A stretch of 64,000 nucleotides of DNA, taken from NCBI RefSeq assembly GCF_014202315.1, contig NZ_JACHGN010000007.1, positions 256,569 to 320,568 on the forward strand, written 5' to 3'. Position numbers and translations under genes: made by a program. Source of the DNA: Thermocatellispora tengchongensis. Its GTDB lineage: Bacteria > Actinomycetota > Actinomycetes > Streptosporangiales > Streptosporangiaceae. The notes beneath the pieces are model-generated. The model was given only the letters and a program-made list of their open reading frames with translations. It was not told the origin of the DNA and ran no database searches. Position 1 is the stretch's first letter. The number at the start of each line of letters is the position of its first letter. Shown in pieces: positions 15,847 through 24,475 of this stretch.

Positions 15847-17369
15847 GCCTGTTGCACGCCGCCCGGCGGCTGAGCGAGCTGCGGGGGTTGCGCGGGTTGC
15901 GCGGCCTGCGCGGGCTCCGGCCGGGCGAGCTGGCCAAGCTGCGGCCGAAGTCGGCGGCGCGGCTGGTGAACGGGTTGCGCGGGCGGCTGATCGTGACGTT
16001 CACGCTGGTGGCCGTGGCCTCCGCGGCGCTGGTGGCGACGATCGGGTACCAACTGGTCAAGCAGAACCTGATCGAGCGCACCGAGCGGGCGGCGGTCTCC
16101 GACGTACGGCACACCCTGGAGCAGATCTCGCTGCCGATCGGCGCGCTGTGGCCGGGCGAGCTGCCCCCGAGCGCCGAAGAGATCAACGAGCTGCGCGAGC
16201 AGCTCGGGGGGCCCGACCGCGAGGTGATCGTCCAGTACGGCGACACCACCTACGTCGGCGACACGATCCGGCTGCCGGACGTGCCGAACGAGCTGCGCGG
16301 CCAGGCGATCCGCCGCATGGCGATGCAGCGGGAGTACATCGACGGCCGGATGTGGCTGATCATCGGCACCCAGGTGCAGCGCACCATGCGCGACGGCAGC
16401 GTGCAGCCGACCGGGATGAGCGTGTTCGTGTTCGTCTCGCTCACGGAAGAGGAGCGGCTGCTCGACGACCTGCGCTCGGCGCTGGCCCAGGCGGGCGCGA
16501 TCACGCTGCTGATCGCGCTCAGCGTGGCGCTGTTCTCCGCCCGCCGGGTCCTCCTCCCCGTACGCCGCCTGCTCGGCGCCGCCCGCGCGCTCGGCGCCGG
16601 CAAATTGGACACCCGGCTGCCGGTGCACGGCCAGGACGAGCTGGCCCAGCTCACCGCCACGTTCAACGAGACCGCCTCCGCGCTGGAGGAGACCGTGGCC
16701 GACCTGCGCAACCTGGAGGCCATCTCGCGCCGGTTCGTCGCCGACGTCTCCCACGAGCTGCGTACGCCGCTGACCGCGATGACCGCCGTGACGGACATGC
16801 TGCTGGACGAGGCCGAGCGGCTGCCCCCGGAGCCGGCGGAGGCGGTGCGGATCGTGGTGCGGGAGGTGCGGCGGCTGCGGGTGCTGGTCGAGGATCTGAT
16901 CGAGGCCAGCAGGCTGGACGCCGGCACCGCGACGCTGAACCTGGAGCCGGTCAACGTCGCGGACACGGTGCTGGACAGCCTGGAGGTGCGCGGCTGGGAG
17001 GACAAGGTGCGGATCAACATCTCCGAGGGGCTGTCGTTCTCGCTGGACCCGCGCCGGTTCGACGTGATCGTGGCCAACCTGGTCGGCAACGCGCTCAAGC
17101 ACGGCGGCCCGCCGGTGGTGCTCACCGCCCGCGGCACCGCCAACGGGCTGGAGGTGAAGGTGCGCGACCACGGAAAGGGCATCCCGCCCGCCGCCCTGCC
17201 GCATGTCTTCGACCGGTTCTTCAAGGCCGGCAAGGACCGCACGCGCAGCCAGGGCAGCGGGCTCGGCCTGTCGATCGCGCGGGCCAACGCCAAGCTGCAC
17301 GGCGGCACGATCTCGGTGCGGCCGCAGAACCCGGGCACCCTGTTCACGGTCTGGCTGCCGCACCCGTGA
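15843..17369 (+). CDS. Membrane sensor histidine kinase of the 15 kb two-component operon
   Basis: The 508-residue kinase has a short cytoplasmic N terminus with four consecutive LRG tripeptides, a transmembrane helix (~45-70), an extracellular sensor region (~70-205) and a second helix (ALAQAGAITLLIALSVALF). HAMP and HisKA domains follow, with the phosphorylated His near residue 303 in VADVSHELRTPLTAMT. The HATPase domain has VGNALKHGG, DHGKGI and GSGLGLSIA. The GTG start overlaps the regulator stop codon, and its own stop overlaps the lipoprotein start, so the genes are translationally coupled. The signal is unknown; the extracellular part shows no named domain. Confidence 0.9.
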   Translation: MSLLHAARRLSELRGLRGLRGLRGLRPGELAKLRPKSAARLVNGLRGRLIVTFTLVAVASAALVATIGYQLVKQNLIERTERAAVSDVRHTLEQISLPIGALWPGELPPSAEEINELREQLGGPDREVIVQYGDTTYVGDTIRLPDVPNELRGQAIRRMAMQREYIDGRMWLIIGTQVQRTMRDGSVQPTGMSVFVFVSLTEEERLLDDLRSALAQAGAITLLIALSVALFSARRVLLPVRRLLGAARALGAGKLDTRLPVHGQDELAQLTATFNETASALEETVADLRNLEAISRRFVADVSHELRTPLTAMTAVTDMLLDEAERLPPEPAEAVRIVVREVRRLRVLVEDLIEASRLDAGTATLNLEPVNVADTVLDSLEVRGWEDKVRINISEGLSFSLDPRRFDVIVANLVGNALKHGGPPVVLTARGTANGLEVKVRDHGKGIPPAALPHVFDRFFKAGKDRTRSQGSGLGLSIARANAKLHGGTISVRPQNPGTLFTVWLPHP

Positions 17370-17926
17370 GAACGCCCGTGACGATCCGCCGTCTGCTGCC
17401 GCTCGTGTTCCTGCCGGCCCTGCTGCTGCCGGCGGGCTGCGGCATCGAGCCGAGCAACGTCGCCGACGTCGGCCGCGCGCCGGTGATCAGCGTGGAGCCG
17501 ACGCTGAAGACGGTCTACCTGCTGCGCGGCAAGCGGCTGCAGCCCACCCGCGCGTACGTCTCCTCGGGCACGGTCGAGGACGTCATCGAGGCGCTGTTCA
17601 AGGCGAGCGCGCGCCCGCCGGCCGGGCTGCACTCCGAGCTGGACGGGTTCAGCCACGCCGACACGCAGATCTCGCACTACGGCCAGCCGGTGCGCAACGA
17701 CCCGGAGGTGCCGACGGGGCTGCGGCTGCACGTGTTCGTACGCGGCGAGCGGCACCTGAGCCGCGCCGCGGTGGCCCAGGTGACCTGCACCGCGATGCTG
17801 GACAAGTCGATCTGGGTGGTGAAGATCACCGAGCTGTCGCCGGATCGGGGCCCGCGGAGCCGGGGAGAGCACGTGTGCAGCGAGTTCCGCGATCTCGCGG
17901 CCACCGACACGCAGCTCCCCCCGTGA
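17366..17926 (+). CDS. Small lipoprotein coupled to the two-component system
   Basis: The 186-residue protein has a lipoprotein signal peptide (IRRLLPLVFLPALLLPAGC, lipobox LPAGC). The mature part has the beta/alpha pattern of a single GerMN-like domain (TVYLLRGKRLQPTRAYV, then GTVEDVIEALFKA). Its start overlaps the kinase stop (GTGA). Regulator-kinase-lipoprotein operons are known in actinobacteria (MtrA-MtrB-LpqB, AfsQ, Cse), where the lipoprotein modulates the sensor. This one is much shorter than LpqB, so it is a functional analogue at most. GerMN assignment is tentative. Confidence 0.75.
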   Translation: MRTPVTIRRLLPLVFLPALLLPAGCGIEPSNVADVGRAPVISVEPTLKTVYLLRGKRLQPTRAYVSSGTVEDVIEALFKASARPPAGLHSELDGFSHADTQISHYGQPVRNDPEVPTGLRLHVFVRGERHLSRAAVAQVTCTAMLDKSIWVVKITELSPDRGPRSRGEHVCSEFRDLAATDTQLPP

Positions 17927-17941
17927 GCGCCGGGGCGCCGG

Positions 17942-19279
17942 TCAGGCGCTGATGTCCTCCAGCATCTCGGTCACCAGGGCGGCGATCGGCGAGCGCTCGG
18001 ACCTGGTCAGGGTGACGTGGGCGAACAGCGGGTGGCCCTTGAGCTTCTCGACCACCGCCACCACGCCGTCGTGCCGGCCCACGCGCAGGTTGTCGCGCTG
18101 GGCGACGTCGTGGGTGAGCACCACGCGGGAGTTGGCGCCGATCCGCGACAGGACCGTGAGCAGCACGCCGCGCTCCAGCGACTGCGCCTCATCGACGATG
18201 ACGAAGGCGTCGTGCAGCGACCGGCCGCGGATGTGGGTGAGCGGCAGGACCTCCAGCATGCCGCGGTCGAGGACCTCCTCGATCACCTCGGGCGTGGTGA
18301 CCGCGCCGAGGGTGTCGTAGACGGCCTGGGCCCACGGGCCCATCTTCTCGTTCTCGGAGCCGGGCAGGTAGCCCAGCTCCTGGCCGCCCACGGCGTACAG
18401 GGGGCGGAAGACCACGACCTTGCGGTGCTGGCGGCGCTCAAGGACGGCCTCCAGGCCGGCGCACAGGGCCAGCGCGGACTTGCCGGTGCCGGCCCGGCCG
18501 CCCAGCGACACGATGCCGACCTCGGGGTCCATGAGCAGGTCGAGGGCGATGCGCTGCTCGGCGGAGCGGCCGTGCAGGCCGAAGACCTCGCGGTCGCCGC
18601 GCACCAGGCGCACGGACTTGTCGGGCAGCACCCGGCCGAGGGCGGAGCCCTGGCTGGACAGCAGCCGCAGGCCGGTGTGGCAGGGCAGCTCCCTGGCCTC
18701 CTCCAGCTCGGCGGTGCCGTGCTCGAACAGCGAGGCGACGTCGTCGGTGGTCACCTGGATCTCGGCCATGCCGGTCCAGCCCGACTCCACGACCAGCTCG
18801 GCGAGGTATTCCTCGGCGGTGAGGCCGATCGAGGCGGCCTTCACCCGCATCGGCAGGTCCTTCGACACGAGCACCACGTCGGCGCCCTCGGCGGCCAGCG
18901 AGCGGGCCACGGTGAGGATGCGGGTGTCGTTGTCGCCCAGCCGGAATCCCACCGGCAGGATCGACGGGTCGCTGTGGTTGAGCTCCACCCGGATCGTGCC
19001 CTCGCCTATCGGCATGGGCTCGTCAAGCCGCCCGTACTTGATCCGCAGGTCGTCGAGGTACCGGAGGGCCTTGCGGGCGAAGTATCCCAGCTCGGGGTGG
19101 TGCCGCTTGGCTTCCAGCTCGGTGATGACGACGATCGGAAGGACGACCTCGTGCTCGGCGAACCTGGTCATGGCCGCCGGGTCGGCGAGGAGTACCGAGG
19201 TGTCAAGCACGTAGGTGCGTCGCTTGGGACGACGGCGAGACGGCGACTTGCGTGCGGATGGGTTCGAGGACACTGCCAC
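17942..19279 (-). CDS. PhoH2-type protein: PIN nuclease domain fused to PhoH ATPase
   Basis: The 445-residue protein has a basic start and then a PIN ribonuclease domain beginning [13 protein letters not shown], with the first metal-binding Asp near residue 26. Acidic residues follow in VITELEAK and DNDTRIL. The C-terminal half is a PhoH-type P-loop ATPase with [12 protein letters not shown] (Walker A) and FVIVDEAQS (Walker B). Mycobacterial PhoH2 is an ATP-driven RNA helicase/ribonuclease. No antitoxin-like short ORF lies directly upstream. The GTG start has GGGGGAG upstream; a second GTG two codons later is possible. It is convergent with the lipoprotein gene, 15 bp apart. Confidence 0.88.
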   Translation of the reverse strand: MAVSSNPSARKSPSRRRPKRRTYVLDTSVLLADPAAMTRFAEHEVVLPIVVITELEAKRHHPELGYFARKALRYLDDLRIKYGRLDEPMPIGEGTIRVELNHSDPSILPVGFRLGDNDTRILTVARSLAAEGADVVLVSKDLPMRVKAASIGLTAEEYLAELVVESGWTGMAEIQVTTDDVASLFEHGTAELEEARELPCHTGLRLLSSQGSALGRVLPDKSVRLVRGDREVFGLHGRSAEQRIALDLLMDPEVGIVSLGGRAGTGKSALALCAGLEAVLERRQHRKVVVFRPLYAVGGQELGYLPGSENEKMGPWAQAVYDTLGAVTTPEVIEEVLDRGMLEVLPLTHIRGRSLHDAFVIVDEAQSLERGVLLTVLSRIGANSRVVLTHDVAQRDNLRVGRHDGVVAVVEKLKGHPLFAHVTLTRSERSPIAALVTEMLEDISA

Positions 19280-19572
19280 GCGTTCTCCCCCGGGCGCCTG
19301 CTGCAGGCAGGACGCCCTGCCAGATGAGGTGGGATGCGGACCGGACCCGCGGTGGCGCCCCGATCCCGCGGGAGCGCCGGGTTCCGGCCCCCCTCAGCAG
19401 GTGGTTGCGCAAAGGCGGGCCCTCTCCGTTGCAGGCGGAAGGTTCCCGCCTACTTACTACGGTACGTCCTGAATGCCCGATCCCCAACAGGTCTCGGTCG
19501 TCCGAAAGAGGGTGTTCACATGCTGTTTCCAGCAGGATTCCCGGAACGGAAGCCGAGGGGAGGGTGACGGGG

Positions 19573-20334
19573 TCAGGAGCCGTACCGCCGGTGCCGCGCG
19601 GCGTAGGAACGCAGCGCCCGCAGGAAGTCCACCTTGCGGAAGTCAGGCCAGAAGGCCTCGCAGAAGTAGAACTCGGAGTGGGCGCTCTGCCAGAGCAGGA
19701 ATCCGGAGAGCCGCTGCTCTCCCGAGGTCCGGATGAGAAGATCGGGATCAGGCAGGCCGCGCGTGTAGAGATGCTCGGCGATGTGCTCCACATCGAGAAC
19801 CTCGACGAGGTCCTCGATACTCGCGCCCTTGCTGGCGTGCTCCTGGAGGAGTGAGCGCACCGCATCAGCGATCTCACGCCTTCCTCCATACCCAACTGCA
19901 ACGTTCACAATCAGCCCAGGACGGTGTGATGTCGCTTCTTTTGCGTTTTTGAGCACATGGGCCGTGTGATCGGGGAGGAGATCCAGGGCGCCGACGGGTT
20001 TGATGTGCCAGCCGTCGTCCACCAGCTCCTGGACCACGTCCTCGATGATCTTCATCAGCGGTTCGAGCTCGTCCTTGGGCCGGGCCAGGTTGTCACTGGA
20101 CAGCAGCCAGATCGTGACGATCTCGACACCGGCGTCGCGGCACCAGGCCACCAGTTCGGTGATCTTGTCGGCGCCCTTGCGGTGCCCCCGGGCGACGTCG
20201 GCCAGGCCCATCGCACGGGCCCAGCGGCGGTTGCCATCGACGATCACGCCGACGTGGCGCGGAATCTGGTCCTGCGACAGCTTGGCTTCGAGCCGGCGCT
20301 CGTACAGGCGGTAGACCAGGTCGCGCACACCCAT
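19573..20334 (-). CDS. uppS: Isoprenyl diphosphate synthase, cis-type (undecaprenyl/decaprenyl)
   Basis: The 253-residue enzyme makes the long-chain lipid carrier for peptidoglycan and other wall polymers from IPP and FPP. The catalytic VDGNRRWA motif carries D33. Conserved IWLLSSDNLARP, PGLIVNVAVGYGGRREI and the C-terminal DLLIRTSGEQRLSGFLLWQ region are all present. The start ATG follows GGAGG. The upstream unknown gene ends 49 bp earlier on the same strand. The 293-bp gap to the next gene downstream (phoH, 19279) holds only a small interrupted GGCGG/CCGCC hairpin at 19434-19450 and no gene. Confidence 0.94.
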   Translation of the reverse strand: MGVRDLVYRLYERRLEAKLSQDQIPRHVGVIVDGNRRWARAMGLADVARGHRKGADKITELVAWCRDAGVEIVTIWLLSSDNLARPKDELEPLMKIIEDVVQELVDDGWHIKPVGALDLLPDHTAHVLKNAKEATSHRPGLIVNVAVGYGGRREIADAVRSLLQEHASKGASIEDLVEVLDVEHIAEHLYTRGLPDPDLLIRTSGEQRLSGFLLWQSAHSEFYFCEAFWPDFRKVDFLRALRSYAARHRRYGS

Positions 20335-20383
20335 GGAGTCCTCCCTCCGGCGCCCGCCACCGAGGCGGGGGGTTCTGCCCGGG

Positions 20384-21016
20384 TCACACGCAATTATCGC
20401 CGCCTTCGGGACCCGTCTGGGCCATGGACGCCGTATCGGCCGCCTTTCCCGGCAGTCTTCCGGCGATGTTCCCCCGTCCGCCGCGCGGGCGCCCCGCGGC
20501 CGTCAGGCACTCCTCGACCTCCCCGACCAGCCCGTCCAGGAACGCGGCCAGCTCGCCCGAGGTGAGCACCGCGCGCAGCCCGACCCGCTCGCCGCCCCAC
20601 GCCTCCACCAGGGCCCGCCGGGTCACCCGCCACCGCCCGGCCGCGCCGCGCCCCGCGCCGGCCCGCGGGGTCCACACGGGCAGCGTACGGACGTGGCAGC
20701 GCAGCTCGCCGCCGCCCACCACGCCGCTGCGGGAGCGGTACCTGAAGGAGAACAGCTCGGCCTCCGGCTCGCCCTCGGGGAAGCGGTCGTCGGGGTCGGG
20801 CCACCGGCACGGCCCCCCGGCCCGCCCGGCCCGTGCCCGCGCGACCTCCGCCGCCAGCCGCGACAGGAACCAGCCGCACCGCTCGCCCACCACGCCGTAC
20901 GGCGCGCCGTCGCGGCGCAGCTCCAGCGTCACCTCGTACGGCACGCCCACACTGTCGGCGCACGGCAGCGGCGTGACGCTCAGATACGAGCCGTCCACGC
21001 AGCGAAGTCCCCCCAC
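20384..21016 (-). CDS. Uncharacterised protein upstream of uppS
   Basis: I do not recognise this ~210-residue protein. The preferred start is the GTG at 21016, which sits 6 nt after a TACTGT -10 box at 21028-21023; in-frame ATG starts at 21058 and 21121 are alternatives. The sequence has scattered cysteines (LRCVDG, LPCADS, ERCGWF), an EVTLELRRDGAPYGVVG stretch and an LFSFRYRSRSG segment. No signal peptide or membrane helix is visible. A plausible strand-rich middle and an Arg/Gly/Ala-rich end are seen. It lies 49 bp upstream of uppS on the same strand and may be co-transcribed. Confidence 0.55.
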   Translation of the reverse strand: MGGLRCVDGSYLSVTPLPCADSVGVPYEVTLELRRDGAPYGVVGERCGWFLSRLAAEVARARAGRAGGPCRWPDPDDRFPEGEPEAELFSFRYRSRSGVVGGGELRCHVRTLPVWTPRAGAGRGAAGRWRVTRRALVEAWGGERVGLRAVLTSGELAAFLDGLVGEVEECLTAAGRPRGGRGNIAGRLPGKAADTASMAQTGPEGGDNCV

Positions 21017-21022
21017 ACAGTG

Positions 21023-21028
21023 ACAGTA
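21023..21028 (-). promoter_or_regulatory. -10 element for the unknown gene upstream of uppS
   Basis: On the minus strand TACTGT is followed by six nucleotides (CACTGT) and the GTG at 21016, the spacing of a leaderless start. Confidence 0.45.
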
Positions 21029-21086
21029 TCCACGGACGGTGGTCACGACACCCGGCATCAACGACAGATCGGGGCAACTCTCGCCC

Positions 21087-22289
21087 TCACCACTCGAACC
21101 CCTCGGTGAACAGCCGGTCACGCGGCACGCCCCGGCGGCGCAGGTCGGCGCGTACCTCCGCCACGAAGCGCGGGCTCCCGCTGACGAAGTAGCGCGCGCC
21201 GTCGTGCACCGGAGCGGGCCGGGGCAGAGGCGCGTATCGCTCGCCGAGGCGGTGGGCCAGCTCCTCGGCGAACACCGCCTCCTCGGGGGCGCGGACGGCG
21301 TGGTACAGCCGGACGGCCCGGCCGCGCCGGCGTACCAGCTCGACGAAGGGGGTCACGCCCACGCCGCCCGCGATCAGCACCGCGGGGGCGTCGCCGCCCT
21401 GGGCCTGGCTGGTGAACGCCCCGTACGGGCCGTCGAGGCGGAGCAGGGCGCCCACGGGCAGCGCGCGCAGCCTGCGCGTGACCGGCCCGGCGTCCTTGAC
21501 CGCGAACTCCAGCACGCCGGTGCCGGGGTCGGCGCGCACCACGCTGAACGGCCGCGAGCGGGCCCACGTCCCGGCCCGCAGGTGGCAGAACTGGCCGGGG
21601 CGGGCGGGCCGCAGCGGACGGCCCACGGGTTCCAGGGTGTACCGGGTGACGGTGGGCGAGATGCGCTCGGCGCCGGTCAGCCGGTAGCGGCGCGACCACA
21701 GCGGCGCCGCCAGCCGCCAGGCCACCACCAGCGCGAACGACCAGGCCAGCGCCAGCCAGTACGCCCGCAGCCACGGCAGCCCGGACAGCGAGGACCCCAC
21801 GCCGTCCGCGTGCAGGAAGACCAGCGCCACCAGGGGATACGACACGTAGTGCGTGTGCCGCCAGACCCGGTGCCGCACCGCCGCGCGCAGCAGCGTGCTG
21901 GTCAGCCACAGGGCCAGGAACAGGCCGAGCGCGATGCGGCCCAGCGAGATGTACGCCGACTCCACCCAGGTGAAGTCGATCCGCACCAGGTACAGCGCGT
22001 CCTGCCGGTCGGCGACCAGTTCCAGCAGCGGGTGCACCAGCACCAGGAACGCGCCGCAGCCGCCCAGCCAGCGGTGCAGCGCCACGACCGCGCCCCGGTC
22101 CCGGCTCAGCCGGGCGGCCACCTGCCGCGCGCCGAGCAGGACCTGCCACCACATCGCCAACGCCCCGAGCAGCCCGGCCACCCCCGCGACCACGCCCACG
22201 CCGCCGCCCTGCCGGGTCAGCCCGAGCAGCGGCACGCAGAACGGCAGCGCCGAGACGCCGATGGCGAACAGGATCGTGCGGACCGTCAC
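21087..22289 (-). CDS. Ferric reductase-like transmembrane flavoprotein (NAD(P)H/FAD oxidoreductase)
   Basis: The 400-residue protein has six or so membrane helices (~1-200) with histidines suited to heme binding (ALHRWLGG, HRVWRHTHYVSYPLV, LVFLHADG). A ferredoxin-reductase-type cytoplasmic domain follows: RPGQFCHLR and RSRPFSVVRAD for FAD, LIAGGVGVTPFVELV for NAD(P)H, and a C-terminal FVSGSPRF. It resembles ferric reductase/NOX-like membrane enzymes that pass electrons across the membrane. The GTG start overlaps the apbE stop codon (GTGA), so it is the last gene of the DUF2271-ApbE-reductase operon. The electron acceptor is unknown. Confidence 0.87.
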   Translation of the reverse strand: MTVRTILFAIGVSALPFCVPLLGLTRQGGGVGVVAGVAGLLGALAMWWQVLLGARQVAARLSRDRGAVVALHRWLGGCGAFLVLVHPLLELVADRQDALYLVRIDFTWVESAYISLGRIALGLFLALWLTSTLLRAAVRHRVWRHTHYVSYPLVALVFLHADGVGSSLSGLPWLRAYWLALAWSFALVVAWRLAAPLWSRRYRLTGAERISPTVTRYTLEPVGRPLRPARPGQFCHLRAGTWARSRPFSVVRADPGTGVLEFAVKDAGPVTRRLRALPVGALLRLDGPYGAFTSQAQGGDAPAVLIAGGVGVTPFVELVRRRGRAVRLYHAVRAPEEAVFAEELAHRLGERYAPLPRPAPVHDGARYFVSGSPRFVAEVRADLRRRGVPRDRLFTEGFEW

Positions 22290-23221
22290 GACGCCCTGCC
22301 TTTCGAAGTGCGAGCCTCCCGCAGCGCGGCGCCCTCCGAGGCGCGCATCTCGCCCTCGGCGCCGACGCAGATCCAGGCCGCCGACGGGTCGGCGCGGGCC
22401 AGCCAGGCGGGCCCCTCCTCCATGCCCAGGATCACCAGGCAGGTGGCGTGCACCTCGGCCGCGGCCAGGTCCGCGCCCACCACGGTGGCCTGGACGCATC
22501 CCGACCGCGCGGGCCGTCCCGTCCGCGGGTCGAGGATGTGGTGCAGCCTCCCGCCTCCCTCGGCGGCCCAGCTCCGGCGTACGGTGCTGCTGGTGGCCAC
22601 GGCGACGAGGCCCGCGGCCGGCTCCAGCACCCCCACGGGCTCGGGCCGCAGCGGATGCTCCACGCCGATCCGCCACGGCGGGTCGCCGGGGGCACGCCAG
22701 GCCACCAGGTCGCCGCCCGCGTCGATGAGCCCGCGCGCCACGCCGTCCGAGCGCAGCGCCTCCGCCGCCCGCTGCACGCCCCACCCCTTGACGAACCCGC
22801 CCAGATCGACCGCCAGCCCCGGCGGCAGGCGCACCCGCCGCCGCTCCCGGTCCACCTCGATGACCGGCCGCTCCGGCACGGGAGGGGGCGGCTCCTCCCG
22901 CACCGGCCCGCGCGCGGCCACCACCCCGAAGTCCGTGTCGTACCCCAGGCGGGCCAGCTCCGCGCCCAGGAACGGGCAGAACAGCCCGCCCGTGCGCGCG
23001 TAGTGGCCGCACGCCTCCTCCAGCACGGCCAGGAACGGCTCCGACACCTCCACCCACGCCCCGGCCGACGCGTTCGCCCGGCTCACGTCGCTCCCGGGGC
23101 GGAACCGGCTGAAGACCCGCTCGACCTCGCGCAGCCGGCCCAGCACCGCCGCCTGCTCCCCCGGCCCGAGCCCGGCGAGCAGCAGCTCGGTGCCCATGAC
23201 CCGCCCGCGCAGCGCCCGCAC
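22286..23221 (-). CDS. apbE: FAD:protein FMN transferase (ApbE)
   Basis: The 311-residue enzyme covalently attaches FMN to Thr/Ser of extracytoplasmic proteins. Motifs seen are VDLGGFVKGWGV, GLIDAGGDL, HHILDPRTGRP and TSSTVRRSW, covering the FAD- and Mg-binding sites. No clear signal peptide or lipobox is visible at the N terminus (MRALRGRVMGTELLLAG), unlike many periplasmic ApbE proteins. It lies between the DUF2271 gene (1-bp gap) and the reductase (4-nt overlap). No protein with an obvious FMN-binding domain and flavinylation motif is encoded next to it, so its target is uncertain. Confidence 0.88.
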   Translation of the reverse strand: MRALRGRVMGTELLLAGLGPGEQAAVLGRLREVERVFSRFRPGSDVSRANASAGAWVEVSEPFLAVLEEACGHYARTGGLFCPFLGAELARLGYDTDFGVVAARGPVREEPPPPVPERPVIEVDRERRRVRLPPGLAVDLGGFVKGWGVQRAAEALRSDGVARGLIDAGGDLVAWRAPGDPPWRIGVEHPLRPEPVGVLEPAAGLVAVATSSTVRRSWAAEGGGRLHHILDPRTGRPARSGCVQATVVGADLAAAEVHATCLVILGMEEGPAWLARADPSAAWICVGAEGEMRASEGAALREARTSKGRAS

Positions 23222-23222
23222 G

Positions 23223-23936
23223 TCAGGACCCCCGGGTGAAGGTGGTGACCAGGGCGGGGTCCAGCCGCTCGCCCGGGGAGAAACGCGCGGTCACGTCCTC
23301 GACCAGCACGCCGTGCTCCCGCGCCGACTCCGGCAGGTGGACCGCCGTGGCCCGCGACTCCCGCGGCGTGTCGCCCAGGACGATGGTCCCGGTGAACAGC
23401 ACCCGGTTCTCCCAGTACAGGTTGCCCTCGACCCGGTAGGTGTAGCTGCCGGGAGGCACGGGCACGCCGCGCCGGTCGGTGCCGTCCCAGTACAGAGTGT
23501 GCCGCCCCGGCTCCTGGGCGGGCCTGCTCGCGGCCTCGACCTCCGCCTCGGGGGCCGACTCCCAGCGGGCGGTCTCGCGCCACAGCGGCAACGACATGGG
23601 GCGGCGGGCGTAGCCGCCGTTGGCGGTGAAGCTGGTGGCGAACAGCGTACGCACGTAGCCGCCGCGCTCGTCCTCGATCCAGACCGCGATCTGGTTGGAG
23701 GCGTGGGTCGGAATGCGGTGCAGGACGTACTCGATCTCGACCAGCCCCAGGCCCTGCGCCGCGACCGCCTGCCGGTCCGGCTCCGGCGCCTGCCCGTCCC
23801 GCAACGGCGCGGGACCGGCGGTGACGGCGGCGGGCGGCGCCTCACCCCGCTCCACGACGTACGCCGCGCCGGTCGCCGCCGCCACTCCGGTGACGACCAC
23901 GAGCGGGAGGACGAGGCGATGGGTGCGATCAGGCAC
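23223..23936 (-). CDS. DUF2271 domain protein, exported
   Basis: The 237-residue protein starts at GTG 23936, preceded by GGGGG. It has an uncleaved or cleavable signal helix (RLVLPLVVVTGVAAATGAAY). The DUF2271 body shows IAVWIEDERGGYVRTLFAT, SLPLWRE, HTLYWDGTDRRGVPVPPG and YTYRVEGNLYWEN. DUF2271 proteins frequently neighbour ApbE and PepSY/ferric-reductase-like membrane proteins in flavin-based extracytoplasmic electron transfer and iron-uptake loci. The domain itself is uncharacterised. It leads the three-gene operon and is divergent from a MarR regulator. Confidence 0.8.
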   Translation of the reverse strand: MPDRTHRLVLPLVVVTGVAAATGAAYVVERGEAPPAAVTAGPAPLRDGQAPEPDRQAVAAQGLGLVEIEYVLHRIPTHASNQIAVWIEDERGGYVRTLFATSFTANGGYARRPMSLPLWRETARWESAPEAEVEAASRPAQEPGRHTLYWDGTDRRGVPVPPGSYTYRVEGNLYWENRVLFTGTIVLGDTPRESRATAVHLPESAREHGVLVEDVTARFSPGERLDPALVTTFTRGS

Positions 23937-23944
23937 GGCATACC

Positions 23945-23976
23945 CCCTTATGTACGCTCCCTGACAACCATAAGGG
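23945..23976. promoter_or_regulatory. Inverted-repeat operator candidate between the DUF2271 operon and MarR gene
   Basis: CCCTTATG (23945-23952) and CATAAGGG (23969-23976) form a perfect 8-bp inverted repeat with a 16-bp spacer, filling the middle of the 64-bp divergent promoter. Its position suits repression of both directions by the MarR protein. Confidence 0.5.
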
Positions 23977-24000
23977 ATCTGATACCAGTACGCTGAGCCC

Positions 24001-24450
24001 GTGAGCCGGCTTCCGATCGACGAGCGCATCGGGCACTACATCAAGCGCGCGGAGCAGCACCTGATCGCGGCCAAGCACGCCGCCATCGCGCCCTCCGGCC
24101 TGACCGTGCCGCAGTACACCGTGCTCCTGGTCCTGTCGACCGAGCCCGGCCTGTCGGGGGCCGCCCTGGCCCGGCGCTGCCTGGTGACCCCGCAGACGAT
24201 GTCGTCGGTGCTGGCCACGATGGAGCGCCAGGGCCTGATCGAGCGCACCCCCCACCCCAGGCACCAGCACGTCATCGAGACCCGGGTCACACCCCAGGGG
24301 GCGGCCAAGCTGCGCGAGGCCGACGAGGCGGCGGTCGCCGTGGAACGCGGTCTCGCCGCGCTCTTCACCCCCGAGGAGGCCGCCACCCTGATCGAGCACC
24401 TGACCCGCTGCGCCGACGCCCTGGAGTCGGCCAGGCCACAGCGTCACTGA
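24001..24450 (+). CDS. MarR-family transcriptional regulator
   Basis: The 149-residue protein has the MarR winged-helix: LTVPQYTVLLVL, then GAALARRCLVTPQTMSSVLATMERQGLIER as helix-turn-helix, and a wing with PHPRHQHVIETRVTPQG. Flanking helices would form the dimer interface. The GTG start at 24001 is 64 bp from the divergent DUF2271 operon, its probable target. The ligand or redox signal is unknown, and no conserved redox Cys pair is apparent (a single Cys in ARRCLV). Confidence 0.88.
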   Translation: MSRLPIDERIGHYIKRAEQHLIAAKHAAIAPSGLTVPQYTVLLVLSTEPGLSGAALARRCLVTPQTMSSVLATMERQGLIERTPHPRHQHVIETRVTPQGAAKLREADEAAVAVERGLAALFTPEEAATLIEHLTRCADALESARPQRH

Positions 24451-24475
24451 GCCGCGGCTCGTCTTCGGCCCTGAG

